Notes under the pieces: model-generated
What the model saw: the letters and a program-made list of their open reading frames with translations, nothing else
What the model was told of the DNA's origin: nothing
The model's database searches: none
In this document: positions 1 to 7,792 of the stretch, piece after piece
How the letters are laid out: every line of letters begins with the position of its first letter
Position numbering within the stretch: position 1 is the stretch's first letter
Translations under genes and position numbers: made by a program
Assembly (NCBI GenBank): GCA_044433415.1
Contig: JAWXTP010000086.1
Coordinates: forward strand, 1 to 12,800
Source: JAWXTP01 sp044433415
GTDB taxonomy: Bacteria > Bacteroidota > Bacteroidia > Bacteroidales > Rikenellaceae
DNA length: 12,800 nucleotides
Direction: 5' to 3'

Positions 1-311
1 GTGTTAGAGTAAGCCTGGAAGTAGGCTAGGTATTTTGAAGCTCTACGGTAGCGGTTTTGGTGAAATTCTTGCCCTTCTAAAATCTGTTGAGTGACACTTT
101 TTTCAGGTGTGCAGTATGAAGGGTTAAAGGCATCGTTATTGCAGAAGGTGCATCCTCCCACAGATTTCGAGCCGTCTCTATTAGGACAGGTAAACCCTGC
201 ATCTATAGTTACTTTTTGTACCCTTCCACCAAAGGTGCGTTTGAAGTAAGCGGAGTAGCTGTTAAACCTGCGATTGTCACCCCACGGGTAAAGAATTTCT
301 TGATTTGTCAT
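1..311 (-). CDS. YhcC-like radical SAM protein (TIGR01212 family), N-terminal part
   Basis: This minus-strand gene starts at the ATG complementary to 309-311 and runs off the left edge, leaving about 103 codons, the N-terminal third of a protein usually near 300 residues. The translation opens with MTNQEILYPWGDNRRFNSYS, then FGGRVQKVTIDAGFTCPNRD and GGCTFCNNDAFNPSYC, which is the hallmark start of the YhcC/TIGR01212 radical SAM family. Cys42, Cys54 and Cys57 form a CX11CX2C cluster that would bind the 4Fe-4S centre used to cleave S-adenosylmethionine. This spacing is characteristic of the family and differs from the common CX3CX2C. The cellular substrate of this family is not firmly established; it resembles radical SAM tRNA-modifying enzymes. 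The gene is divergent from the hydrolase at 407. Family assignment is secure; exact function is not. Confidence 0.9.
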   Translation of the reverse strand, partial: MTNQEILYPWGDNRRFNSYSAYFKRTFGGRVQKVTIDAGFTCPNRDGSKSVGGCTFCNNDAFNPSYCTPEKSVTQQILEGQEFHQNRYRRASKYLAYFQAYSN

Positions 312-356
312 AGATAAATTATACAATATATGTAAACAGTTCGTTAAATAATTTTA

Positions 357-382
357 CAAATATAAAAAAAATGATAACTTTA
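357..382. promoter_or_regulatory. Divergent promoter region
   Basis: The 95-bp gap between the divergent radical SAM and hydrolase genes carries a box in each direction. On the minus strand 357-364 reads TATATTTG, an exact match to the Bacteroidota -7 consensus TAnnTTTG, 46 bp upstream of the radical SAM start. On the plus strand 375-382 reads TAACTTTA, one mismatch from consensus, 25 bp upstream of the hydrolase start. Neither has a clear TTG at the usual -33 spacing, so both are candidates only. Confidence 0.35.
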
Positions 383-406
383 CACTCATATAATTAAAAA
401 TAGATT

Positions 407-1174
407 ATGATTACTGTTACAATTTTAGGCAGTGGAACATCGCAAGGAGTTCCTATAATAGGCTGTAAATGTGAAGTATGCACTAGTTCTGATAAGAGAA
501 ATAAAAGATTAAGAAGCTCCATTTTAATTGAAAATGAAAAGGGCGAAAATCTAGTAATTGATGCAGGAACTGACTTTCGTTACCAAATGTTAAGAGAAGA
601 TGTTACAAAACTTGATGCTATTCTTTTAACGCATAATCATAAAGATCATACGGGTGGTATAGACGATGTACGTAGCTTTAACTATATGCTTCGTCGCCCC
701 ATGGATATTTATGCGGAGAGGTATGTGTTAGATTCTGTAATGCAGGATTATCATTATGCCTTTGCAGAGCATAGATACCCAGGAGTACCTGAGATTAATC
801 TTTGTGAGATAACAGAAGAGCCTTTTGTTATAGGGAGCTTTAACATAACACCTATACGTGGCATGCACCATAAGTTACCAGTGTTGGGGTTTCGAATAAG
901 TAAGTTTTGTTATATTACGGATATGAACCATATTTCTGAGATTGAGATAGAGAAGATGAAAGGTGTTGAAGTGCTTATAATTAATGCGTTAAGGCGTGAG
1001 AAGCATATATCACATTTTACACTTGATGAGGCGCTAGAGGTTATAGAAAAGGTGGCTCCTCAGCAAGCATACCTTACTCATATTTCTCACCAACTAGGAC
1101 TTTATGAGGATGTGGAAAAGGATTTGCCTCATAATGTGAGTCTTGCCTATGACAAGTTGAAAATCTTGATTTAG
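407..1174 (+). CDS. PhnP-like metallo-beta-lactamase-fold phosphodiesterase
   Basis: This 255-residue cytoplasmic protein is a complete metallo-beta-lactamase-fold hydrolase. The metal-binding signature THNHKDH lies at residues 75-81, with further likely ligands at His154 (GMHH), Asp172 (TDMNH) and the late histidines near 225-228 (THISH). Cys20, Cys22 and Cys25, together with His225, match the extra structural zinc site known from E. coli PhnP (Cys21, Cys23, Cys26, His225). That places it in the PhnP-like branch, whose characterised member opens 5-phosphoribosyl 1,2-cyclic phosphate. No C-P lyase genes are visible here, so the true substrate in this organism may be another cyclic phosphodiester. 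It begins with ATG after an AT-rich leader, is divergent from the radical SAM gene, and is followed 58 bp later by the dehydrogenase, possibly on the same transcript. The family call is strong; the substrate is inferred. Confidence 0.85.
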   Translation: MITVTILGSGTSQGVPIIGCKCEVCTSSDKRNKRLRSSILIENEKGENLVIDAGTDFRYQMLREDVTKLDAILLTHNHKDHTGGIDDVRSFNYMLRRPMDIYAERYVLDSVMQDYHYAFAEHRYPGVPEINLCEITEEPFVIGSFNITPIRGMHHKLPVLGFRISKFCYITDMNHISEIEIEKMKGVEVLIINALRREKHISHFTLDEALEVIEKVAPQQAYLTHISHQLGLYEDVEKDLPHNVSLAYDKLKILI

Positions 1175-1232
1175 AAGTTTTCTTTAGTACTTCTTATAAA
1201 CGTGAATGATATAAAAATAAATATATATAATT

Positions 1233-2045
1233 ATGAATTTTAAAAATAAAGTTGTCCTTATTACGGGCACATCGTCAGGCATAGGTTATGCTATGGCAGA
1301 GAAATTTGGTGAGCTAGGTGCTAAAATAGTAATGGGTGCGCGCTCAGAGAAAGGGCTTGCAGAGCTTTCTGCAAAATTAACAGCTAAAGGTGTAGAAAAT
1401 GTGTATACTGTATGTGATGTGACAAAAGAAAGTGACTGTGCTGCATTAGTACAGAAAGGTGTTGATGCTTTCGGAGGTGTGGATGTATGTATTTGTAATG
1501 CAGGGATTTCTATGAGAGCACTGTTTGATGATGTGAAAGTTGACGTACTAAAAGAGCTTATGGATGTTAACTTCTGGGGTGCTGTACATACTATTAAATA
1601 TGCTTTACCTTATATTCAGAAGGCTAAGGGGTCTATAGTGGGGATATCTTCTGTAGCTGGACTTCATGGATTGCCTGCACGTACTGGTTATTCAGCTAGT
1701 AAGTATGCTATGCAAGGATTTTTAGATACTATAAGAATAGAGAACCTTAAGAAAGATGTGCATGTGATGGTTGCTGCCCCTGGGTTTACAGCTTCGAATG
1801 TGCGATTTACTGCTCGTACTGCTGATGGCTCTGTACAAGGGGAGTCTCCTCGTGAAGAAACTAAAATGGCTACAGCAGAAGAAGTAGCTACTATGGTGGC
1901 TAAGGGTGTGTATAAGAGAAAAAGAGAACTTATTATGGATTTCCAAGGTAAGGCTACAAAACTTATTAAGAAATTCTTCCCTACATTGCTAGACAAGCTG
2001 TTTTATAATCATATGGCGAAAGAACCTAATTCACCTTTGAAGTAG
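1233..2045 (+). CDS. Short-chain dehydrogenase/reductase (SDR)
   Basis: This 270-residue classical SDR has the full set of motifs. The nucleotide-binding TGTSSGIG is at residues 11-18, NAG at 89-91, the structural Asn at 113, the catalytic Ser at 139, Tyr153 and Lys157 (YSASK), and PG at 193-194 after the active site. It should be a cytoplasmic NAD(P)H-dependent oxidoreductase acting on a carbonyl or hydroxyl group. The basic residue in the MGARSEK segment after the second strand (around Arg37) suggests an NADP(H) preference, which is only an inference. The C-terminus past residue 235 is basic and hydrophobic (KLIKKFFPTLLDKLF), a tail seen in SDRs that associate with membranes or handle lipids. 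No substrate can be named. The 58-bp gap to the preceding hydrolase shows no promoter match, so co-transcription is possible. Dispersed repeat copy A begins 25 bp after its stop. Confidence 0.9.
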   Translation: MNFKNKVVLITGTSSGIGYAMAEKFGELGAKIVMGARSEKGLAELSAKLTAKGVENVYTVCDVTKESDCAALVQKGVDAFGGVDVCICNAGISMRALFDDVKVDVLKELMDVNFWGAVHTIKYALPYIQKAKGSIVGISSVAGLHGLPARTGYSASKYAMQGFLDTIRIENLKKDVHVMVAAPGFTASNVRFTARTADGSVQGESPREETKMATAEEVATMVAKGVYKRKRELIMDFQGKATKLIKKFFPTLLDKLFYNHMAKEPNSPLK

Positions 2046-2069
2046 CTTGAATGCCTTTAGGTAATTAAT

Positions 2070-2160
2070 AAAAAGCGGACAATCGTGGACGTTATGTGGC
2101 ACTCATGATAAGCGATTTGGGTGCTGTGGGTACAAAATAGAATAAAAAAGTTGAGTGATT
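2070..2160 (+). repeat. Dispersed intergenic repeat, copy A
   Basis: This stretch between the dehydrogenase and the S37 peptidase is repeated in inverted orientation at 7525-7614. The first 56 bases (2070-2125) align without gaps to the complement of 7559-7614 with 46 identities by my count. A shared block AATAAAAAAGT follows near 2142. Inside it the hexamer GCGGAC is followed four bases later by GTGGAC. The rest of the 172-bp intergenic gap (2046-2217) shows no promoter consensus and no terminator that I can recognise. Confidence 0.75.
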
Positions 2161-2217
2161 AGCAAAATAATAGTTCCTAATTTACAACTTCTCACTAATA
2201 GAAAATTATTATAAAAA

Positions 2218-3540
2218 ATGAAAAATATATTATTAATATTTGCCCTGCTATTGTCATTTAGCTTAGGGGCAAAAGATGTAATTACTGAGGTTAAACAGTC
2301 CTCAGAGTTTGTGAAGACAGAGTTTTCTGAGAAACTAAAGGCACTAGATAGAGTAGTGTCAGTGGAAAAATTGGAGACAGAACTTTTTAGTGAGAAATAT
2401 CTCGTTAAAGTAGAACAACCTATAGACCATACGGATGAATCTAAGGGTACATTCACTCAACGCGTTATAGTGTCTCATAACGGATATGCTAACCCTGTAG
2501 TGTTAGTTTGTGAAGGTTATGGTGCTCAGTCAGCATTAAGACCTGCTTATAGAGAGGAGCTTACAGCTGAGTTAAATGCTAATCAAGTGTTTGTAGAACA
2601 CCGCTACTTCCTAGTGTCTACACCTAAGGATTGTGACTGGACGTATATGACAGGGAAAAATGCTGCCGCTGACCTGCATAATATAAATACTATGATGCGC
2701 GAACTGTACTCAGGAAAATGGATTTCTACAGGTATCAGTAAGGGTGGCCATAATACTATGATATATAGAACATATTACCCTGATGATGTGGATTTCTCGG
2801 TGCCTTATGTAGGACCTGTGTGTTTTAATGTTGAAGACGGTAGACATGAACCTTTCCTTAGAAACTGTGGAACAGAAGAAGAAAGAAATGCTATCCTAGA
2901 ATTTCAAAAGGAAATTTTGAGACGTAAAGATAGATTAAACCCTATGCTTTATAAATTTGCGGAAAATAAAAATATGAATTTCCTTATCCCTAAAGAAGAA
3001 GTTCTTGACTATTGCGTATTGGAATATTCATTTTCATTCTGGCAATGGGGCTCTAGTATTTCAGATATCCCTGCTCTAGATTCTAGCGATAAAGTGCTTT
3101 TTAATTATCTTATGGATAAGTCTGGTGCTGACTATTTCGGGATACCTTCTTATGAACCTTTCTTTGTACAGGCTTTTGCTGAACTAGGATATTATGGCTA
3201 TGATACTAAGCCTTTTAAAGGATTGCTGACTATAGATTCTTCTAAAGGATACCTTGAACGCGCCTTCCTGCCTGAAGCCGCTAAGAGCCTTAAGTTTAAT
3301 CATGAGCTACATAAGGATATCTATAAATTCTTAAAGGAAAATGACCCTAAAATGATATTTATCTATGGTGAAATAGACCCTTGGAGCGCTGCTATGCCTG
3401 ATAAGAAATTATTTAAAGGTAAGGAAAATATGAAACTTTATATTAAAGAGCGCGGAAGCCACTCTACACGTATAAAATCTATGGATGAGGATGTGAAAGC
3501 TGAAATTTGGAAACAAATTCGACTTTGGCTTGAAGAGTAA
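2218..3540 (+). CDS. Secreted S37-family serine peptidase (PS-10 type)
   Basis: This 440-residue protein opens with a lipid-free signal peptide (MKNILLIFALLLSFSLGA, likely cleaved near residue 18), so it should act in the periplasm or outside the cell. The mature part is an alpha/beta-hydrolase of the S37 type (Pfam PS-10 peptidase). It has the VEQPIDH segment at 65-71, VLVCEGYGA near 96-103, FVEHRYF at 125-131 and the nucleophile motif GISKGG with Ser174. The likely charge-relay Asp387 (GEIDPWS) and His415 (ERGSHSTR) complete the triad. Characterised S37 members are aminopeptidases that release tripeptides from protein ends. Peptide scavenging fits Bacteroidales lifestyles, but specificity cannot be read here. 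The start ATG follows an A-rich leader and gives a complete signal peptide, which supports it. The gene stands alone and ends at a hairpin shared with the convergent yjdM gene. Confidence 0.88.
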   Translation: MKNILLIFALLLSFSLGAKDVITEVKQSSEFVKTEFSEKLKALDRVVSVEKLETELFSEKYLVKVEQPIDHTDESKGTFTQRVIVSHNGYANPVVLVCEGYGAQSALRPAYREELTAELNANQVFVEHRYFLVSTPKDCDWTYMTGKNAAADLHNINTMMRELYSGKWISTGISKGGHNTMIYRTYYPDDVDFSVPYVGPVCFNVEDGRHEPFLRNCGTEEERNAILEFQKEILRRKDRLNPMLYKFAENKNMNFLIPKEEVLDYCVLEYSFSFWQWGSSISDIPALDSSDKVLFNYLMDKSGADYFGIPSYEPFFVQAFAELGYYGYDTKPFKGLLTIDSSKGYLERAFLPEAAKSLKFNHELHKDIYKFLKENDPKMIFIYGEIDPWSAAMPDKKLFKGKENMKLYIKERGSHSTRIKSMDEDVKAEIWKQIRLWLEE

Positions 3541-3561
3541 ATCATAAGGCAATATACTGCA

Positions 3562-3606
3562 ATACAAATAATGGGTCAGATACCACAGCTGACCCATTAT
3601 TTGTAT
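3562..3606. terminator. Bidirectional terminator hairpin
   Basis: Positions 3562-3579 and 3589-3606 form a perfect 18-bp inverted repeat around a 9-base loop. The stem reads AATGGGTCAG toward the loop and the outer part is A/T-rich, so each strand ends in a TTATTTGTA-like tract. It sits exactly between the convergent ends of the S37 peptidase (3540) and yjdM (3616), the expected place for a terminator that serves both genes. Confidence 0.85.
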
Positions 3607-3615
3607 AGGAAAATT

Positions 3616-3948
3616 CTAGTTTTCTTTGCGAAGGAAGCATGTTTTTAAACATAAAGCGCTACCATCAACTTTACAATCTACCTCTTCAGGGTTGTCAGTA
3701 AGACGGATGTTTTTAACTTTTGTACCTCTTTTGATAACCATAGAAGAACCTTTAACTTTTAGGTCTTTGATAACAGTAACAGAGTCTCCGCTTAGAAGCT
3801 CAGCACCGTTACTATCACGTGGTGTTGTATCTTCTTCAGCTTCTGAAGAATCACTCCATTCGTGTCCACAGTCAGGACATACGTTTAACATACCATCAAA
3901 ATATGTGTTCGCCATTTGGCATTCTGGGCAATTTGAAATTTCGCTCAT
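3616..3948 (-). CDS. yjdM: YjdM/PhnA zinc-ribbon protein
   Basis: This 110-residue soluble protein matches the YjdM (formerly PhnA) family along its whole length. An N-terminal zinc ribbon is formed by Cys7-x2-Cys10 and Cys24-x2-Cys27 (NCPEC and VCPDCGHEW). An acidic linker follows, and then a C-terminal SH3-like beta domain containing LLSGDSVTVIKDLKVKGSS and ending in CFLRKEN. Despite the old name, this family is not the phosphonoacetate hydrolase called PhnA, and its biochemical role is unsettled. No phosphonate-uptake or C-P lyase genes are nearby. It lies 33 bp downstream of the alpha/beta hydrolase on the same strand and may share a transcript with it and uvrD. The stop is adjacent to the bidirectional hairpin. 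Confidence 0.9.
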   Translation of the reverse strand: MSEISNCPECQMANTYFDGMLNVCPDCGHEWSDSSEAEEDTTPRDSNGAELLSGDSVTVIKDLKVKGSSMVIKRGTKVKNIRLTDNPEEVDCKVDGSALCLKTCFLRKEN

Positions 3949-3980
3949 AAAATTGTTTTTTTTGTTATTTGAATTATTTA

Positions 3981-3997
3981 CCTAGAATTTATCTAGG
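3981..3997. repeat. Small inverted repeat at the hydrolase stop
   Basis: CCTAGA (3981-3986) and TCTAGG (3992-3997) form a perfect 6-bp inverted repeat around a 5-base spacer. It overlaps the stop codon of the alpha/beta hydrolase and lies just upstream of yjdM. It could be a weak processing or attenuation hairpin or an operator. It is short enough to be chance. Confidence 0.3.
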
Positions 3998-4989
3998 AAC
4001 TTTTGTATCTCTTGGTAATATATGTTACGCACACCTTCACGAGAAAGTGCTATATCATGTAATGCATCTTTTATAACTACTGTCTCCACATTATCTCCCA
4101 TGTTTTTAGCGCGCTTATCCATATCTGATATGTTTAGTACAGCATCGCTATTATCATAACTTGTGTTGTACTGAGAGTCAAATGTAGACTTGTCAGAGTG
4201 CATAATAACAGTGGGAATAGGCATGTTTTTAATTTGCTTAACTTGGTTCTGTCCGTTGTAAATAGCTCTTAGCCAACTAAAAGTGACAGCAGGTGAACTA
4301 GCTAATTTTAGCGCTAAGTCATAATCCCATTCTTTGCCATAACTTTTATGTATGGACTGAGTATAAGCTGTAGAGTAGCTTTGTTCATAGCTTATATTTG
4401 GAAAAATATAGGATATCAGTGACACCAAAGGTATACCTATATTTTCGTTAAACCAACTTAGATTTTGCTTGTAAAAAGGACTGTTTAGTAAAAGCCCTTT
4501 TATGTTAGCTCCTTTATCCTTGTTATGTATATAGAGCGTTGCTATAAGACAACCTGTAGAATGCCCCATAAGGAAAATAGAGTCGTGACCTTCTTTCTTT
4601 ATGATATCTATAGCGGCGTCTATCTCCTCGAAATACTCACTTATACTTCGGGTGTTATATCTTTTCTGGTGAGGTCGTAAAGAACGTCCATATTTTCTGA
4701 GGTCTAAGGCGTAGAAATCTATACCCATCGTACTGATACTTTCTGCAAGTTCAGTCTGAAAGAAGTAGTCGTTAAACCCATGAATGTAAAGCATGGCTCT
4801 TTGTGATGTAACCCTCGTAGAGTCTTTGTATTTCACTAGAGTAGCTACAACTTTACCCTCATAATCATACTCAAGCTCTATTGTACGGCAAAGATATCCT
4901 GCCCCCAATACATCTTGTGTATATTGTTGAGAATAAAGATTAAGAGCTTTAACAAGCGTAATCATTAACAATAGAATATTTTTACTCAT
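3982..4989 (-). CDS. Exported alpha/beta hydrolase (S33 / monoacylglycerol-lipase type)
   Basis: This 335-residue protein has an N-terminal hydrophobic segment (MSKNILLLMITLVKALNLYS) that looks like a signal peptide, so the enzyme is probably periplasmic. The body is a serine alpha/beta hydrolase of the Hydrolase_4 group. It has an oxyanion-hole motif IHGFND at 69-74, DLRKYGRSL at 96-104 and the nucleophile elbow GHSTG with Ser144. The catalytic His is probably His311 (DALHDI). The acid residue is less clear: the usual position is occupied by the SDAVLNISDMD region around 281-291. This fold serves lipases, esterases and some peptidases, and the substrate cannot be told. The gene begins 13 bp after the uvrD stop and precedes yjdM by 33 bp, so it is likely the middle gene of a minus-strand transcript. 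The gap before it is too short for a separate promoter outside uvrD coding sequence. Confidence 0.82.
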   Translation of the reverse strand: MSKNILLLMITLVKALNLYSQQYTQDVLGAGYLCRTIELEYDYEGKVVATLVKYKDSTRVTSQRAMLYIHGFNDYFFQTELAESISTMGIDFYALDLRKYGRSLRPHQKRYNTRSISEYFEEIDAAIDIIKKEGHDSIFLMGHSTGCLIATLYIHNKDKGANIKGLLLNSPFYKQNLSWFNENIGIPLVSLISYIFPNISYEQSYSTAYTQSIHKSYGKEWDYDLALKLASSPAVTFSWLRAIYNGQNQVKQIKNMPIPTVIMHSDKSTFDSQYNTSYDNSDAVLNISDMDKRAKNMGDNVETVVIKDALHDIALSREGVRNIYYQEIQKFLDKF

Positions 4990-5002
4990 AATCCGTAATT
5001 GT

Positions 5003-7351
5003 TTAAAGAATAGTTAATTTAGCATATTTTAAGAGTAGGGTTTTCTGTCCTACACCTGCTATAAATTCTACAGTTACTTTAGGTCCGTTACCTGAATCTT
5101 CTATAGATATAACTTCACCATGACCAAAAACTTGATGTACCACCATAGAACCAACTGCAATACTAGACCCATTACTATTATTAGAACTAGGGGTATTAGT
5201 GTTAGCAGATCTATTAGGCTGTACCTTTTTAAAGTTGGAAGGTGCAGATTGTCTTTGTTCAAAGGCTTCTCTTTTTAGAGGGTGAGCTTCACGAGGTTTA
5301 TCATTAAAATTACGTGAAGTGAAGTTTTTATTTTGCCATACAGAACTATTATCAACATCTACACTTTCGCCTCTATCTATCATTAGTAGTTGAGGAGAAT
5401 CTATATAGCTTTTTTCTACGTCTCTTAAGAAGCGGCTAGGGCGTACCTGTATGGATTTACCCCATTGATAGCGCGATAGAGCAAACGATACGGTTAGTTC
5501 GCTTATAGCCCTTGTTATAGCTACATAGAATAGACGACGTTCCTCTTCAAGAGAGTCCATAGATTCGGCAGTTCTTGGAGAAGGGAATAATCCTTCTTCT
5601 ACACCAACTATAGATACATATTTATATTCCAAGCCTTTAGAGGCGTGTATAGTCATTAATGTTACCTTATTGTTGTCTTCTTCTTTTTCGTTATCCATAT
5701 CTGTGATAAGGGCAACATCTTGAAGCCATTCTACAATACCTGTAGGTTCTTCTCCTTGAGATTCTGCTTCATCTTTAGCTTGTTTTAGGGAGTTTATTAG
5801 AGATTCCACATTCTCATAGGCAGACTGAGCTTCAGCAGTTTTTTCAGCTTTATAGGCTTCTAGTATACCGCTTCTCTCAACGATTTCACGTACTACTTCA
5901 TAGGCGTTAGAGTCTGTTGTTTTCTCACGAAGACCAAGTATAAGTTCCCCAAAGGTTCTAAGTTTAATGATGCCTGCACCACGTATAAGCATTTGTTCAG
6001 GAGAGAACTGTGCTAGTGCTTGCCATAGGCTAAGGTTATGTTCTTTAGCACAGTCAGCGATTTTCTGTATAGTTACAGCACCAATACCACGAGCAGGGAC
6101 ATTGATGACACGTCTTAGGGCTTCATCATCGTTTTGGTTAACGATAAGGCGCACATAGGCGAGTACATTTTTTATCTCTTTACGTTGATAGAACGAAACG
6201 CCACCATATATTTTATAGGGGATTCTATTGTTTCTAAGGCTATCTTCAAAAAGGCGACTTTGCGCATTGGTACGGTAAAGTATAGCAAATTCGTTAGGTT
6301 CACAGTTTTCGTATTTTATTTTCTGAGCTATTTTCCCTGCTACCTGAGCTGCTTCTTCTTTTTCTGTATAGCTGCGAATAAGGTTAATAAGTTCACCTTT
6401 ATTATTTTCGGAGTAACTATTCTTTTTAATCTGATTAGCATTTTTGGCTATCACACTATTTGCAGCGTTCACTATAGTTTGTGTAGAGCGGTAGTTTTGC
6501 TCTAGCTTATATACTTTAGCTTGTTTGTAGTCGTTTTGGAAGCGTAAGATATTTTCTATTTTAGCGCCACGGAACGAATATATACTTTGAGCATCGTCAC
6601 CTACGACGCATACGTTACCGTATTTTTCGGATATACGTTTCACGATAAGGTATTGAGACACATTTGTATCTTGATACTCATCTACAAGAAGGTATTTAAA
6701 CTGTTCTTGATATTTAGCTGCAATGTCTTGTTTATCGCGGAATAATAGATTAGTGTAAAGAAGTAAATCATCAAAATCCATAGCATTAGCGCGTTTACAG
6801 CGCACCATATATTCTTTATATATATCTGCGAAGCGCTCTCTGCGAAATTCTCTATCTTCTGAGACTAATTCACTTTTTTGAGCATATATATTAGGAGTTA
6901 TAAGGTCATTTTTCATCTTAGAAATCCTAGAAAATACGTCTTTAGGTTTATATCTATCTTCATCAAGGTTAAATTCTTTGACTATATTTTTGATAAGTGT
7001 TCTAGATTCACCAGTATCATATATAGTGAAAGCGTTTGTGAATCCTATGTATTCAGCTTCGGTTCTAAGAATGCGTGAAAATACGGAGTGGAAAGTACCC
7101 ATCCACAGGCCTCTAGATTTTGTGCTTGATACCTGAGCATTAATACGTTCGCGCATTTCTTTTGCTGCTTTATTCGTAAAGGTAAGAGCCATAATTGAAG
7201 AAGGATCAACTCCTTGTTCTAACATATAAGCTATACGGAAAGTCAGCACTCTAGTTTTCCCTGAGCCTGCACCAGCAACAATAAGCGATGCACCATTATA
7301 ATTTGCTGCTGCTTCGCGTTGTACACTATTTAGGTTATCTAAAATATCCAT
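5003..7351 (-). CDS. uvrD: UvrD/PcrA-type superfamily 1 DNA helicase
   Basis: This 782-residue protein is a complete 3'-5' SF1A helicase used in nucleotide-excision and mismatch repair and in clearing replication or transcription conflicts. Motifs appear in order: the Q-motif region LNSVQREA (7-14), Walker A GAGSGKT (27-33), TFTNKAA (57-63), GTFHS (85-89), Walker B DEYQDTN (224-230), GDDAQSIYSFRGA (251-263), QNYRS (285-289), TIHASKGLE (567-575) and VAITRA (610-615). A Ser/Asn-rich linker (about 665-732) joins a C-terminal Tudor-like module with VVHQVFGHGEV (736-747), which in PcrA binds RNA polymerase. Length is typical for Bacteroidota. It is the first gene of the tight minus-strand cluster with the hydrolase and yjdM. 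No clear TAnnTTTG promoter is visible just upstream, and its leader follows the hairpin-rich 7352-7923 spacer. Confidence 0.95.
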   Translation of the reverse strand: MDILDNLNSVQREAAANYNGASLIVAGAGSGKTRVLTFRIAYMLEQGVDPSSIMALTFTNKAAKEMRERINAQVSSTKSRGLWMGTFHSVFSRILRTEAEYIGFTNAFTIYDTGESRTLIKNIVKEFNLDEDRYKPKDVFSRISKMKNDLITPNIYAQKSELVSEDREFRRERFADIYKEYMVRCKRANAMDFDDLLLYTNLLFRDKQDIAAKYQEQFKYLLVDEYQDTNVSQYLIVKRISEKYGNVCVVGDDAQSIYSFRGAKIENILRFQNDYKQAKVYKLEQNYRSTQTIVNAANSVIAKNANQIKKNSYSENNKGELINLIRSYTEKEEAAQVAGKIAQKIKYENCEPNEFAILYRTNAQSRLFEDSLRNNRIPYKIYGGVSFYQRKEIKNVLAYVRLIVNQNDDEALRRVINVPARGIGAVTIQKIADCAKEHNLSLWQALAQFSPEQMLIRGAGIIKLRTFGELILGLREKTTDSNAYEVVREIVERSGILEAYKAEKTAEAQSAYENVESLINSLKQAKDEAESQGEEPTGIVEWLQDVALITDMDNEKEEDNNKVTLMTIHASKGLEYKYVSIVGVEEGLFPSPRTAESMDSLEEERRLFYVAITRAISELTVSFALSRYQWGKSIQVRPSRFLRDVEKSYIDSPQLLMIDRGESVDVDNSSVWQNKNFTSRNFNDKPREAHPLKREAFEQRQSAPSNFKKVQPNRSANTNTPSSNNSNGSSIAVGSMVVHQVFGHGEVISIEDSGNGPKVTVEFIAGVGQKTLLLKYAKLTIL

Positions 7352-7401
7352 TATTATTTTATTATTCTTTTGTTATTTTATTCATGTCTTTTCTCAAGAA
7401 C

Positions 7402-7453
7402 GGCTCACATTTTTCATTTTGAAAATCATTTTTTTTAATGAAAAATCTGAGCC
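7402..7453. repeat. 17-bp hairpin upstream of uvrD
   Basis: Arms 7402-7418 and 7437-7453 pair over 17 positions with one mismatch, around an 18-base loop. GGCTCA is at one end and TGAGCC at the other. On the minus strand it lies in or before the uvrD leader. It has no U-tract of the kind a standard intrinsic terminator needs, so a terminator role is uncertain. Confidence 0.6.
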
Positions 7454-7490
7454 ATCTTTACAAAAAGCAAACAGCAGTTTATATATTTTT

Positions 7491-7511
7491 ATTAATGATT
7501 AATGATTAATG
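7491..7511. repeat. Three tandem ATTAATG heptamers
   Basis: ATTAATG occurs three times head to tail without interruption at 7491-7497, 7498-7504 and 7505-7511. It is a low-complexity AT-rich tract next to repeat copy B. No function is evident; a replication-slippage microrepeat is the simplest reading. Confidence 0.6.
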
Positions 7512-7524
7512 GTGGTGTATTCAT

Positions 7525-7614
7525 CAATCGTCCACTTTTTTATTATCACCAATAATCTAGCACCCAAGTTTGTTACCATGAGTGGTTAATAACGTCCGCG
7601 ATTGTCCGCTTTTT
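7525..7614 (-). repeat. Dispersed intergenic repeat, copy B
   Basis: Read on the minus strand from 7614, this stretch matches copy A at 2070-2160. The first 56 bases are ungapped with 46 identities, and the opening 26 bases have only one difference. It begins with AAAAAGCGGACAATCG, and a related AAAAAAGTGGACGATTG lies at its far end, so the unit carries a degenerate direct repeat at its two ends. In both copies the repeat follows a gene in that gene's own reading direction. Confidence 0.75.
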
Positions 7615-7628
7615 CCAAGAATGGTCTA

Positions 7629-7789
7629 GGGAATCTCTAACAGCTATGCTTTAACGCTTTCAAATTTTAAAGCCTCATCTTTTAATTTTATAAAATTCGC
7701 CATAGGAGCCGCTATGGCTTATTTTATAAAATCAAAACCTAATGCTTTAAAATTCGAAATCGTTTAAAGCCTAGCTATTAGAGCCTCCC
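7629..7789. repeat. Long imperfect palindrome, possible degenerate MITE
   Basis: Arms of about 77 bases (7629-7705 and 7712-7789) pair imperfectly along their whole length, meeting at a perfect GCCATAG/CTATGGC pair around a 6-base loop (7706-7711). Well-paired blocks include GGGAATCTCTAA against TTAGAGCCTCCC at the outer ends, AATTTTAAAGC against GCTTTAAAATT, and ATTTTATAAAAT in both arms. Mismatches are scattered, as in an ageing inverted-repeat element. I see no matching target duplication at its edges. Confidence 0.65.
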
Positions 7790-7792
7790 TTG

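Noticed and set aside
1688..1996. 102-codon minus-strand open frame inside the dehydrogenase gene
   Set aside because: It is the antisense shadow of an intact SDR gene with all catalytic motifs; its translation shows no family resemblance.
3626..3985. 119-codon plus-strand open frame opposite yjdM
   Set aside because: yjdM on the other strand has a full zinc ribbon and family match; the opposite frame is a by-product.
6134..6505. 123-codon plus-strand open frame opposite uvrD, hydrophobic
   Set aside because: Hydrophobicity arises from the antisense of helicase codons; uvrD motifs run straight through this region.
7509..7589. 26-codon open frame in the hairpin-rich spacer (MVVYSSIVHFF...)
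   Set aside because: It lies inside dispersed repeat copy B, and copy A does not appear to keep the frame; too short to support as a gene.
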